Made by a program: the position numbers and the translations under genes. From the NCBI GenBank assembly GCA_016906335.1, contig JADEYG010000004.1:905001-969000 (forward strand): 64,000 nt of DNA. The letters run 5' to 3'. Shown here in pieces: positions 54,198 through 64,000 of the stretch. The stretch is from Novakomyces olei (lineage: Eukaryota > Ascomycota > Novakomycetes > Novakomycetales > Novakomycetaceae). How positions within the stretch are numbered: the first letter of the stretch is position 1; each line of letters begins with the position of its first letter. The notes under the pieces were generated by a model that searched no databases, was not told the DNA's origin, and was given only the letters and a program-made list of their open reading frames with translations.

Positions 54198-56806
54198 ATG
54201 GATACGGAAACGGGTGAACGGCCGTCTTTTACCGCCCCAGCGTCTTCTCGACCAAGCGCTGCCACAGCAGCAGCAGCAGCTCCTTTGCTGCCTTTTCCTG
54301 ACGCCGGCAGCCCCGAAGAGTTTTCACGGAGTTCTTCGTCGACACCCAGCTCGCTGGCTCCGGCAACGGCTACTACACGCTCGCGCGAGAGCAAAATTAA
54401 TATGATGGATGATCTTATCCCCCTGGTCAATAAACTGCAAGATCTGGTCTTCAACACTATTGGAAATGACACTTTGGATCTCCCACAGGTCGTTGTTGTC
54501 GGCAGCCAGTCGTCCGGGAAAAGCTCTGTGCTTGAAAATATTGGTAACTTTGTTCATTGTCCTTTTTGCAACCCAACTAATTCGTAGTGGGCCGAGACTT
54601 TTTGCCACGTGGGTCTGGCATAGTGACCAGAAGGCCGCTCATACTGCAGCTTATTAATGTGAAGAGTGATCGGTCTGAAAGCGCCAAGCCGCATACGGCA
54701 GAAGCGGTTGGTTCAGAACCGGAGTGGGCCGAGTTTTTGCACCGTCCTGGCGTCAAGTATACGGATTTTCAGGACGTCAAACATGAGATCGAGGCTGAGA
54801 CTGCTCGGCTGGCCGGGAACAATAAGGGAATCAGCCGGCTTCCCATCAACCTCAAGGTCTACTCGCCGCATGTCCTCAACCTGACACTCGTAGACCTTCC
54901 TGGGCTCACGAAAATTCCTATCGGCGATCAGCCTACGGACATTGAGCGGCAAGTCCGCAGTCTTATTTTCGACTATATTGCTAAACCAAACTCTATTATT
55001 CTTGCAGTCACTCCTGCCAATTTGGACCTTGTCAATTCTGAGGGCCTCAAACTTGCCCGCCACGTTGATCCACAGGGCAAGCGTACTATTGGCGTCCTTA
55101 CAAAGCTCGATCTTATGGATCAGGGTACAAATGCACTAGAAATATTGGCGGGCAGGGTCTATCCTCTTCGTCTAGGCTTCATCGGAACCGTAAACAGGTC
55201 ACAACAGGATATTCAAGCCGGTATACCGCTATCAGAATCCTTAAAGGCAGAAGAGGCATTTTTCCGAAACAACCCAGCCTACAAAAACATTGCCCATCGC
55301 TGTGGAACACCTTACTTGGCCAAGACTTTAAGCAATACTCTGATGGCTCATATAAGGGACAGGCTTCCAGAGATAAAGGCACGTATAAGCTCTCTGATAA
55401 ACCAGACAAAGCAAGAGCTGCAGTCTTATGGTGACAGTCATTTCCAAGGCAAAGAGCATCGTGGGGCTCTTATCCTTCAACTACTAACCAAGTTCGCTGC
55501 CAGATTCGTAAACAGAATCGATGGAACAGCCCCAGAAATATCGACAAAGGAGCTCTGTGGCGGTGCTCGTATTTATTACATTTTCGACTCGGTCTTTGGG
55601 CACTCGTTAAAGCTGATAGAGCCTACTGACAATCTGACGGAACGAGATGTTCGCACTGCAATTCGAAACTCTACGGGTCCGCGTGCAAGTCTTTTTGTAC
55701 CAGAATTGGCGTTTGAACTCCTTATTAAACCTCAAATTTCAATGCTGCAAGTTCCCAGTCAACGGTGCGTTGAGCTGGTGTACGATGAACTGGTCCGAAT
55801 CTGCAATTCTTGTGGCGACACGGAGCTCGAAAGGTTCCCAAGACTTCACGGCAAACTGATTGAAGTCGTTTCCGATCTTTTACGAGAGCGTTTAGGTCCT
55901 ACTGCAGATTACGTAGACAGCCTTATTCAAATACAGCAGGCATACATCAATACAAATCACCCAGATTTCGTTGGCGGAGCCGGTGCAGTTAATTCAGTAC
56001 TGAGTAAAAGGCAGTCGTCTTCAGCAGCGGCCCAGTCGAGACGGGAGATTGTCAACGGGGGCAGTTTGGAGGGTTCAGACGTACACGTTTCAGCAAAAAA
56101 TTTGAACGCTAATAGCCACAACACGAATAGCATCAGCCACCATAGCCATCACCAGCAGAGATCATTATCACAACCGCCTTTTATTGACGAGGGCTACGGA
56201 GCTTCCAAGGCCTCGTCGGCCAGAACAAACGGCCAATCGGCCCTTGCTGAACCAGAGTCCCTGGTGGATCATACTTCACAACAGCAGCGGGACTCTCGCG
56301 AATCGTTCTTGACATACTTCTTTGGTAATCGCGACAGTGCCTCGAGCGTGGACCGTGTCCTCCCGCCTCCTCCACAAATTAGCACGGAAAACCCTGGAAT
56401 AGACGGTCCCGGTTTGCATGGAAATACTGCGGACGCTTCTGCCCTTCGACTTGAAGGACTCGCTCAAGATTTGCACGGAGCTGCTCTGTTAAACGATACG
56501 ACTGAAGACGATCCCCTGACGGAACGGGACCATATGGACTCTGAGCTAATCCTCCACCTTATCACATCCTACTTTAATATCGTTCGGCTCTCAATCCAAG
56601 ACCAGGTCCCCAAGGCGGTCATGCACTTGCTCGTAAATTTCAGCAAATCAACCGTACAAAACAGGCTCGTTACGGAACTTTACAAAGAGAATTTGTTTGA
56701 TTACTTGCTACACGAAGACGAGGCGCTTGTGGCAGAGCGAGAAAAATGTTCTAAAATGCTGGAAGTTTATCTGAACGCAAGTAAAGTCATTTCTGAAATT
56801 CTTTGA
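54198..56806 (+). CDS. DNM1: Dynamin-related GTPase of mitochondrial/peroxisomal fission
   Basis: Two exons (54198-54543, 54588-56806), 854 residues. G motifs: GSQSSGKSS (103-111), a G2 loop [24 protein letters not shown] and NRSQQDI. The stalk has [18 protein letters not shown] and [18 protein letters not shown], which match Dnm1/DRP1 rather than Vps1. A long disordered B-insert (about 610-755) precedes the GED ([20 protein letters not shown]). Dynamins of this group constrict mitochondria and peroxisomes. The 44-nt intron splits the GTPase domain ([13 protein letters not shown]). The first 68 residues are Ser/Ala/Pro-rich and absent from most relatives; the Met pair at 69-70 starts the conserved part. 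Confidence 0.95.
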
Positions 56807-57229
56807 TCAGTATTTGTTTCTCTGGAAAATTCTCAATTTCCTGGATGATTTGATCTCGACTCTTACTCATCTCTTTTGTTTATTTACTGTTTTACCGATC
56901 GGTCTGTTTATTTGTCGATCTGCTTTTTCATCAGTCTTATTTTCTCATGTCTCCTCATACTCGCTACGCTTTCATTCGCTGTAATTTCCCTGTCACTCTA
57001 TTATTACACGAAAAATTGCTTGTCATCATCATTTTTCAACCTGTCAAACGATTACTTACATTTGCTTACTTTACATTTTACTACTTGTGTATTAGACTAC
57101 CGTGCAACCTTTCCGTTTCTGCCTTGTCTCACCAAATCTCGTCTTATCTATCTGTCTATGGAGTGTATAGAAGATTCTTTTGCGATCAGTATCAAAATAC
57201 TATTGAAACGATTACAAATATTCTGTAAT
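56807..57229. other. Convergent spacer
   Basis: Strongly T/C-rich on the plus strand, typical of 3' regions. No gene. Confidence 0.6.
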
Positions 57230-57732
57230 TTATGATGTTGTTTGCTGTGTAGTGTTTTGCACGGGGCTGCTTGTTTGTGGCCTGAGGCAGTTTATTGTAC
57301 GAATAAACAGTTTCAATCGCCTTAAAGCTTGCATTCCGCGCAAATGGGTCTTTTCACTAAAAGTATGCTCAGACCGTGGTTTTTGCACGCCCGTCACTGT
57401 ATCGAACTCTGACGCGGAAGGCAATTGCTCTAATTGCGCCACTTGAGTTAGAAGAGTTGATTATAAAAAGCCAATTAGACTAGAATACAATAAAAAAACA
57501 GTAAAAAATAAATAAATAATTTACTAATAAAATAACTGCAATTTGCAAAGAGCATACAGACATCAGGCGTCGAGGGCTCGGTGAGATTTATAGCTTCCGG
57601 CTGAAGCCCAGTCTCTGACGGCTGTGGAGCCGCCGAACTCGGTTCGTTTTGGAATGACTCGCTTGATTCCATACGGTAATCGAACTTTTGCAAATAATCA
57701 GAAAAATAAGACCACCAAGACGACGCCACCAT
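57230..57732 (-). CDS. Orphan small protein
   Basis: Two exons (57732-57558, 57441-57230), 128 residues. Start ATG 57732 has a strong context (GCCATGGTGG). The N-terminus MVASSWWSYFSDYLQKFDYR is aromatic; the middle is Ser/Glu/Pro-rich; the C-terminus is basic (LRGMQALRRLKLF). The 116-nt intron has a TTCTAAC branch and joins PDV|LAQLEQLP in frame. I recognise no domain. It could be a lineage-specific gene or a fast-evolving one; a spurious frame is possible because evidence is limited to the splice pattern and composition. Confidence 0.5.
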
Positions 57733-58391
57733 GGCTTTGGAGATAGCTTTACTGCCGGGAAGCAGATCAATGGATTTTCTATCTTGACACACTCTTTCTC
57801 ATATCATAGTAATAATTTGATGGAATCATTTGCAATTATAATGATTGAAATTATCCCGGAGTGCTATGTGATATTTTATCACGTGAACATTTTTTTCCCT
57901 TTTAATACTACGCGTACACAATGATCACGAGAGCCATCATTTCCGAATCAAATTAAAATGCTTCCTAAACCATATCTATTCTCTATAAGATGTGCATACA
58001 AGTATGCTTTGCTTTTGATTTGTGTAAATTGAACAATGCACGTATGTACATATGCCGTCAATCTTAGACCAAGACACGTAAAATACACGTTTCAATGCCT
58101 GTACATCAATGAGTTACTGCTGCAGTAAAGCATTGCGCGTGCCATGTTTGCACCAATTTGCACCAATTTTGAGCTTTTGTTTTGTCAACCAGTAATTGAG
58201 TGGCCGTCATTAGATATTCGTTATGATAAAAGTACAAGTATCTCACCGTTAGAACTCTTACTCATCAACCATCTCAACCATCTATTCCTAAAAAAACCCG
58301 TCTGGATCTTTCGATAATATCGTCCCTCAAGCGGTCAAATACCAAAATAATAATCCCTTTCTCTTTACCATTCTTCCGTCTTGCGGAGAAT
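57733..58391. other. Spacer orphan gene / ADE4
   Basis: AT-rich, no recognisable coding, RNA or repeat feature. Confidence 0.6.
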
Positions 58392-60270
58392 TTAATGTCC
58401 ATTGACCCGGTGATGGTGATGATGATTAAATATAGAAATATCATCAGCGGCCTTTTCTTCCAGATGCACTGTAGCACCTTCACTCAAAGGCTGACCGTCC
58501 ACGGACAGTCCGCTCTTCATTGCCGATAATTTAGCATTTTCGCTTCGAATGTAAGCCAAATGCTCCAAGTACTCTTCTTCCCGGCCCGTCACATAAGTGC
58601 CATTAAACAGTCCGACTTCAAAGCTTTCAATTTTTGGATTAGCCTCCACACACGATCGAACCAAGTTCTCCAGAGTCTGGTAAATCACACAGTCAGCTCC
58701 AATCTTCTCAGCTACTGAGGCCTCTTCCACACCATAAGCAACAAGATGCTTTCTGTCTGCTAAATCTATCCCATAAATATGAGGATGACGAATAGGCGGA
58801 GCGCAACTAGCAAAAAGTACTTGCTTTGCACCTGCTTCCCGAGCCATTGCCACAATTTCATGTGAAGTAGTTCCCCTGACAATTGAATCATCTACTAAAA
58901 GCACAATTTTATCCTTAAACTCTTGCGGCTGCGCATTCAGCTTTCGACGAACTGACTTCCTGCGGACTTGTTGGCCGGGCATAATGAAAGTACGGCCAAC
59001 GTACCGGTTTTTTATGAACCCTTCGCGGTACGGCAAATCAAGATCCTGTGCTAATTGAAGAGCCGACGTTCTTGCGCTATCTGGAACAGGAATAACAACA
59101 TCGATGGAGGGAACAAACTCTGCCCCAACACGATCAACGACAGTTTTGGCCAAGTAATGGCCCATATTGACACGGGACTGATAGACGGAAATGCCGTCCA
59201 AAACAGAGTCTGGCCGGGCGAAATAAACGTACTCAAAGACATCGGGAGTGTACCCGAGCTGCTGGTAAACTTGCCGAGCCAGTACCCGCGGTTCACGGGC
59301 CCCTGAACCGGGTTTCTCTATAATTATTGCCTCTCCAGGAGCCAAATCACGGAACTTCAAGTACCCATTTTGCTGGCAAACGACACTTTCGCTCGCAAAC
59401 ATGTAATCTTTGCTGCCATTTGCATTTACTCGTTCCCCAATAACGAGCGGACGTATACCGTGTGGATCACGGAAACCTAGAATGCCGAACCCTGCAAGCA
59501 TGCCCACACACGTGTAGCCGCCTTTGCAGCGGGAATAAACGCCGCTGAGGGCCTTGAAAATATCGTCAGAATTGATACGGAATTTTCCGGTTTTTTGTAG
59601 CTCTGAAGCAAAGACATTTAATAGCAGCTCAGAATCAGAGTCCGTGTTAATATGACGATGAGCGTCAATGTCAAGGTAGTGCCGTAACTCGGGTGCATTA
59701 ACCAAGTTGCCGTTCTATTATTAGCCATTATTTTAACGTTAAAAATAAGATAAACTAAATTCATTAAAAAAGAAGTCATACATGAGCAAATGCAATGCCA
59801 TAAGGTGAGTTGACGTAGAACGGCTGAGCTTCACTGTTTGCAGAACTGCCGGCCGTGGGGTATCGTACTGTTGCGTAAGCATTATAAATAGACAGCCGAT
59901 AGAACGAGTGATTTGACTATACTTTGTACAATACAGTCACGAGGCATGAAAAATCAAAGAGCAAAAGTAGAATAAAAGAGCAAAAGTAGAATAAAAGAGC
60001 AAAAGTGCAGGGTAGCACTCGACTCTGTCAGCAATAAAACGTACCATGTCCAATCCCCATACTGCCCAAAAGGCCACGGAGCTCAGAATCATCAAAGACC
60101 TCCGCTACCATACCGTTGCCCTTGCATTGGTACATACGGCCGCGAGGGCCGCATGTTGTAATTCCAGCGGCATCTTGTCCGCGGTGCTGAAGGCTATATA
60201 GCCCTTCGTATATTTCAGGGCACGCTGGCAGTGAAGCATCCGATAGCAAAACACCCAGAATCCCGCACAT
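58392..60270 (-). CDS. ADE4: Amidophosphoribosyltransferase (glutamine PRPP amidotransferase)
   Basis: Three exons (60270-60045, 59867-59782, 59714-58392), 544 residues. The N-terminal nucleophile Cys2 follows the start (MCGILGVLL), then [52 protein letters not shown] and RPLVIG. The phosphoribosyltransferase half shows [17 protein letters not shown] and the PRPP loop [14 protein letters not shown]. The enzyme makes phosphoribosylamine, the first step of purine synthesis, and is normally feedback-inhibited. Introns are 177 and 67 nt and both fall in the glutaminase domain. A run of five His near the end ([12 protein letters not shown]) is an odd tail. ADE2 of the same pathway is 14 kb away. 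Confidence 0.97.
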
Positions 60271-61046
60271 GATAAAGACCTTGTATTAGTGTGTGATGTG
60301 GGAAAGAGTAAGAGTGTCATTCACGCTCAGATTGAATCGAGTGATTTGTTGTCTGCATTGCGCTGGGCGCTTAGCAGTCTAGCATGTATCTTCTCATTAA
60401 TCATCATCGCACGAGTCAAGGCATATTGATTTGATCTCGTAAAAAATCATACAGGAATACAGAACAGATACTTGTGCTATTCTGCTTCAGATCGCAGCAA
60501 AAGAAAAATATCCGAACCGTGTGCAGTTTGAGTCTGGAAAATTCGAATAAATAAATAAATAACTAAAAAATTTAAATAAAATTTGAATAAAATTTGGATA
60601 AAATTTAGCAAGCTTACCACGCGAGGACTGAGCGCGGGAAAGAGTGTAGAGTGGAGAATGACCTATCCTCGCCTCAGGAGCGACGAGACCGGCGTAGAGG
60701 AATACGGTAATATATATGTACAGGCGCAAAAAATCGTAAATATCCGTGAATACTTTGCAGTACTCTGCGGATTTCGAGTGTTTTACGCTCAGATTTTAAG
60801 CGGAAACCCTCCGCACTCGACACCAAGACTCGAACTTGCGAGCTCTGTTGCCGCGAAGCCGACGATTGACACGACAATCAATGCGCCAAGGAGAAAAAAT
60901 TGAAATGTGACGAATAATTATTTTTAAAAATCTACTTTTAGGGTTTTCTATATAGCATTTGCTTGATACCCTCGTACATGTCAGGGTTTTCAATCAGGGT
61001 GTTTTTCCTGTCAAAATAGCATGGCGACTGCAGATTGAGCGACGGA
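60271..61046. promoter_or_regulatory. Divergent promoter ADE4 / YEA4, possible unresolved minus-strand pieces
   Basis: Minus-strand fragments at about 60940-61010 (ENPDMYEGIKQMLYRKP, stop) and 60795-60895 (FFLLGALIVVSIVGFAATEL) read like protein but have no joining splice phases or start. A short upstream ORF (61021-61038, ATG GCG ACT GCA GAT TGA) precedes YEA4 by 8 bp. TAGGGTTTT lies at 60939. Confidence 0.45.
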
Positions 61047-62205
61047 ATGCCGACGGTCGGCATTGGCGATACAATTGCCGTTGCGGCTGTTTTCGGCGGG
61101 TGTTGCACTAATGTAGTCGCGCTGGAGAATCTGATTCAGTAAGGTGGCAATAGTGTGCGAGTAATAACGTTAGAAAAGTTCCTCAGACGGGGACAATTCT
61201 TACATGTGTGCAATTTGTGTTGACAGCCGCGCTCTCACTGCCCGCTGCGTTTAATGCAAAAAGCCATAAGGGAAATGTGCCGCTGCCGTTGCTGGTCTCG
61301 AACACGGCCCTTTTTTTCGCTTCTAATGCTCTAAACAATTGGGCCTGGGCTTTCGGAGTATCGGTCCCGCTACGTAAGATGAATCCGCTTGCCTATTATT
61401 TAAATTCTTATCAAACTTTTAATGGCTTAAATTGCGCTCAAGACTAACGGCAGACGTCATTTTCCGCAGCTCGAGCAGCCTTGTACTCATGATCGCTGCT
61501 TTTTTAATACAAAAAAAACGGTACTCCAAGGCACAGGTTTTTTCAATCGCTTTATTATGCACTGGGCTCGTGCTGGCCACTTTATATAGCACGCAAAGTG
61601 CGCCTTCACCGGCAGCAAAGCACGAGCTGGGGAAGGGTATTTTGGTGCTCTGTATCGGCCAGATTACAGGCGCGGGTATGAGCCTGCTGGGGGAGCACAT
61701 TTACAGAGTTCACCGGCCTACACCGGAACAGACTCTATTTTTTTCGGTATTTATTTATTTAATTATATATCTATTTATTTATTTATCTATTTATCTATAT
61801 GTTTTTTATTTAAATTTATTTCTTTTTTGATTTAAAACGTTTTCTAGTATTAATTCATACTATTGTGCCTATACTAACCGCTAGCATGCGCTTGGAGCGC
61901 TATTCTTTCTGCCCCTATCGCAGCGAATGGGCCGTGAATACAAGGCACTAACTTCAACCGGGAGAGATACAATTATCTGGCTCTTTGTAAACTTCGCTTC
62001 CCAATATGCCTGTGCATTTAGTGTGCAGCAAGTGGCAGCAAAAGAGTCGGCTCTCACAGTGCAAATAGTACTGACTCTGCGTAAAGCAGCGAGTCTGCTT
62101 ATAAGCGCATACATTTTTGGGAACAAGCTGCAGTGGCCTGCGTGGCTCGGGTCGGCAATGGTGTTTGCCGGTGGGCTATGCTACTCTCTACAGCCAGCCT
62201 TATAA
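61047..62205 (+). CDS. YEA4: UDP-N-acetylglucosamine (nucleotide-sugar) transporter, SLC35B4/YEA4 type
   Basis: Four exons (61047-61138, 61174-61373, 61454-61746, 61885-62205), 301 residues with about ten membrane segments. The order of motifs fits the SLC35B/YEA4 group: VAAVFGGCCTNVVALE, FVLTAALSLPAAF, SNALNNWAWAF, HVIFRSSSSLVLMI, KKRYSKAQ, GHxTG-like GQITGAGMSLL, SHALGALF, and LTVQIVLTLRKAASLLIS near the end. Such carriers bring UDP-GlcNAc into the ER or Golgi for chitin and glycan synthesis. Introns are 35, 80 and 138 nt, two with ACTAAC branches; the first, at 35 nt, is tiny. Each junction restores a helix without frame loss. Confidence 0.93.
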
Positions 62206-62403
62206 ATCCAAGACTGGCGGTATGAATATATGAGAATAAATTTGGAAAAATGAGGCACTACATAGATTATGAATACGATCTAGATTATGAATAGAATATA
62301 TATAAATTGATGTATAATGAATTTATTTCCTTTTTTCTTCTAATCAAAACAACGTTGTATTGGCTAGCGCACTCTAGGCAGCAGGTAGAGGCAGCTGCCC
62401 TGC

Positions 62404-63735
62404 TCACGCATCAAATTTTGGGGGAAAGAATCCATGGCGGCCAAACCATTTGCCCTTCAAGAAACGGGTAAAGTATACCCAAGGGAAGAAATCTTTCTTT
62501 AGCTCATAAGCAAGCCAAGACGGTTTTCCCTGGTCAAAAAACTGGGCAAAACTCTCATCGACAACGCCATTGTACTTGAACTCGGCCAGGATCAGTTTGC
62601 CATAGCCCACCAGGATGGGGCAGGAAGTATACCCATCGTAGAAAACGTTTGCCGGTTTCTTTTCCGTAACAACACGGTAAAAATTATGAACAAAAATGGG
62701 TGTCTGCGACATAATAGCGGCGGCAGTTTTGCTTGTCGGCAGACTGGAAGAGTCTCCCAAGGACCAAACGTTTGCGTACTTACTACTCTGCATTGTGCCC
62801 TTATCAACAGCAACAAATCCCGCTTCATCGGCCAGTTTACTCTTTGCAATGAAGGGGTAAGCATTCATAGGCGGTACAGCATGAAGAAAGTCGTACTCGA
62901 CTACACTTTCGCTTCCATCTGCCTCTTTAAAAGTCGCCTTTTTGTTGGGTCCGTCTACAGCCGTGAGCACGCTCTTGTAGTGCACGTCTACTCCACGCTC
63001 TTTGCTCAAATTTTCCAGTACTTTAGAGTATTTTGCAACACCAAACATACCGGGCAAGTTTGTATGGAACTCGACCCGAGCAGGAGTGCCTTTGCCCCGC
63101 CAGTAGTCTTCAGCCATCCACATAATCTTTTGTGGCGCTCCAGCACATTTAATAGGCCCAGCGGGCTGAGTAAAAACGGCGCGCCCACCACGGAAGGCTT
63201 CAATGGCCGGGAAGACTTTGTCGCACGCATCGTAGGTGTATATACTATGAGCGGCTCCAGAGGCCAATGCTTCAGGCAATCCTTTAACTGCCTGCGGGCT
63301 TACTTGCAGACCGGCGCATACAACAAGATTGTCATACGTCAGCCGCGATCCATCGGCAATTTCTACCGTATTCGCATCCGGGTCAAGGCGCACTACATTC
63401 TCCTGCACGTGATCGACTCCCTCCGGAACAATGTCCGCGATACGCCGGCGCAAGTCCGATTTGTCTGCCAGTCCGGCGCCGACAAGCGTCCATCCGGGCT
63501 GATAATTGTGGTACTCGGCCCCGTCGACGATCGCCACACTCCCGGATTTGAGGGGAGACGGGCTTTTGGCATAGCGCTGGAGCAATTGCTGGGAGACATT
63601 AATACCAGCTGTGCCTGCGCCCACAATAAGAATTGGGAAATGACGGTCTTTTTTGGCCGCCGCTGCCGCTGACGTCGTTGAAGACGACGCGAAACGCGTG
63701 GCGCAAGTGGTAAAGGATCTGACAGACCCGAGCAT
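62404..63735 (-). CDS. HMT2: Sulfide:quinone oxidoreductase, mitochondrial
   Basis: Intronless, 443 residues from ATG 63735. A presequence (MLGSVRSFTTCATRFASSST) is followed by the FAD site ILIVGAGTAGINVSQQL, then YQPGWTLVGAGL, VVCAGLQ and the active-site Cys loop QPAGPIKCAGAPQKIMW. A second Cys occurs in YTSCPILVGYGKLILAEF, and the C-terminus has WLAYELKKDFFPWVYF and ends near FDA. Eukaryotic SQR oxidises sulfide and feeds electrons to ubiquinone in the inner mitochondrial membrane; S. pombe Hmt2 is the model. An upstream in-frame extension to 63789 exists but lacks an ATG. Confidence 0.95.
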   Translation of the reverse strand: MLGSVRSFTTCATRFASSSTTSAAAAAKKDRHFPILIVGAGTAGINVSQQLLQRYAKSPSPLKSGSVAIVDGAEYHNYQPGWTLVGAGLADKSDLRRRIADIVPEGVDHVQENVVRLDPDANTVEIADGSRLTYDNLVVCAGLQVSPQAVKGLPEALASGAAHSIYTYDACDKVFPAIEAFRGGRAVFTQPAGPIKCAGAPQKIMWMAEDYWRGKGTPARVEFHTNLPGMFGVAKYSKVLENLSKERGVDVHYKSVLTAVDGPNKKATFKEADGSESVVEYDFLHAVPPMNAYPFIAKSKLADEAGFVAVDKGTMQSSKYANVWSLGDSSSLPTSKTAAAIMSQTPIFVHNFYRVVTEKKPANVFYDGYTSCPILVGYGKLILAEFKYNGVVDESFAQFFDQGKPSWLAYELKKDFFPWVYFTRFLKGKWFGRHGFFPPKFDA

Positions 63736-63825
63736 TTTCCGGTTTAATGGGTGACCAGGATCTATTTTTTCAGGCAAGGCACCATACAAAATTAGTTGCT
63801 AATACCAATATTACAATTTAAATTA

Positions 63826-63933
63826 ATATAATATAATATAATATAATATAATATAATATAATATAATATAATATAATATAATATAATATAATATAATATA
63901 ATATAATATAATATAATATAATATAATATAATA
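63826..63933. repeat. TATAA pentanucleotide microsatellite
   Basis: About 21 units of ATATA/TATAA in the region upstream of the sulfide:quinone oxidoreductase gene. Confidence 0.95.
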
Positions 63934-64000
63934 AATTGGTTACTCTTATTTTTTATTTTACGAATGCCATATCATTGCCGTACAACGGGTCAAAGATATT

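Noticed and set aside
60795-60895. tRNA-like stretch with TTCGAGTC on the minus strand
   Set aside because: The T-arm-like piece has a mismatch, and no acceptor stem or D-arm can be built around it. The same bases also read as part of a hydrophobic frame.
60940-61010. Minus-strand segment ENPDMYEGIKQMLYRKP followed by stop
   Set aside because: Coding-like, but an upstream exon would have to lie antisense to YEA4 exon 1, and no donor/acceptor pair in phase was found.
1-64000. Search for transposons, LTR or virus-like elements, CRISPR, rRNA and tRNA genes
   Set aside because: No reverse transcriptase, integrase, transposase, capsid-like frame, terminal inverted or long terminal repeat, spaced repeat array or rRNA core was recognised by eye. 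Small degenerate elements or tRNAs with introns could still be missed.

Overview
The window is nuclear DNA from a fungus. KEX2 kexin, a VTC4-type polyphosphate polymerase with an SPX domain, a PurK-PurE fused ADE2, POL4 and a JLP2/CCDC25 gene point to fungi. Complex I genes, an unduplicated BUB1/MAD3 gene and intron-rich genes argue against Saccharomyces-like yeasts and for a filamentous, zoosporic or other early-diverging lineage; I cannot place it more closely. I count 33 protein genes, 47 introns inferred from reading frame plus splice signals, and 8 genes that look intronless. Genes alternate strand freely, with 200-1300 bp of AT-rich spacer rich in microsatellites. I saw no rRNA, convincing tRNA, CRISPR array, transposon or virus-like element.

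Left part (1-16 kb): a partial SRRM1-like PWI/RS splicing factor (-), SEC61 gamma SSS1 (+), V-ATPase subunit D VMA8 (+), LETM1/MDM38 (+), GTP:AMP adenylate kinase (-), signal peptidase subunit SPC2 (+), a small mitochondrial membrane protein, perhaps complex I (-), ALG6 glucosyltransferase (-), signal peptidase subunit SPC3 (+), JLP2/CCDC25 (-), and a divergent short-chain dehydrogenase (-). Four of these (SSS1, SPC2, ALG6, SPC3) act at the ER translocon and early secretory pathway.

Middle part (16-38 kb): complex I 49-kDa subunit (-), a Sel1-repeat regulator (-), ribosomal P0 (-), mitochondrial ribosomal uL5m (+), thioredoxin reductase with a possible mitochondrial leader (-), CPSF30/YTH1 (+), kexin KEX2 (-), a gamma-butyrobetaine hydroxylase-like dioxygenase (+), omega-amidase NIT (+), and a KH RNA-binding protein (-).

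Right part (37-64 kb): a MadBub-type BUB1 kinase (-), ADE2 (+), VTC4 (-), LSM12 (-), POL4 (+), a type II haloacid-dehalogenase-like hydrolase (-), nitronate monooxygenase-like protein (-), dynamin DNM1 (+), an orphan protein (-), ADE4 (-), a UDP-GlcNAc-transporter-like YEA4/SLC35B4 (+), and sulfide:quinone oxidoreductase (-). ADE4 and ADE2 catalyse steps of the same purine pathway. Mitochondrial genes are spread throughout.

Introns are small (mostly 34-250 nt), start GTAAGT/GTATGN/GTACGN, carry a CTAAC or CTAAT branch site often within about 10 nt of the acceptor, and quite often end in AAG. Many exons were found only by reading through these signals. No clearly new system (defence, mobile or metabolic cluster) is visible. 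The most interesting items are the MadBub gene, a possible dual-start thioredoxin reductase, in-frame tandem arrays in KEX2 and YTH1, and scattered telomere-like CCCTAA motifs.
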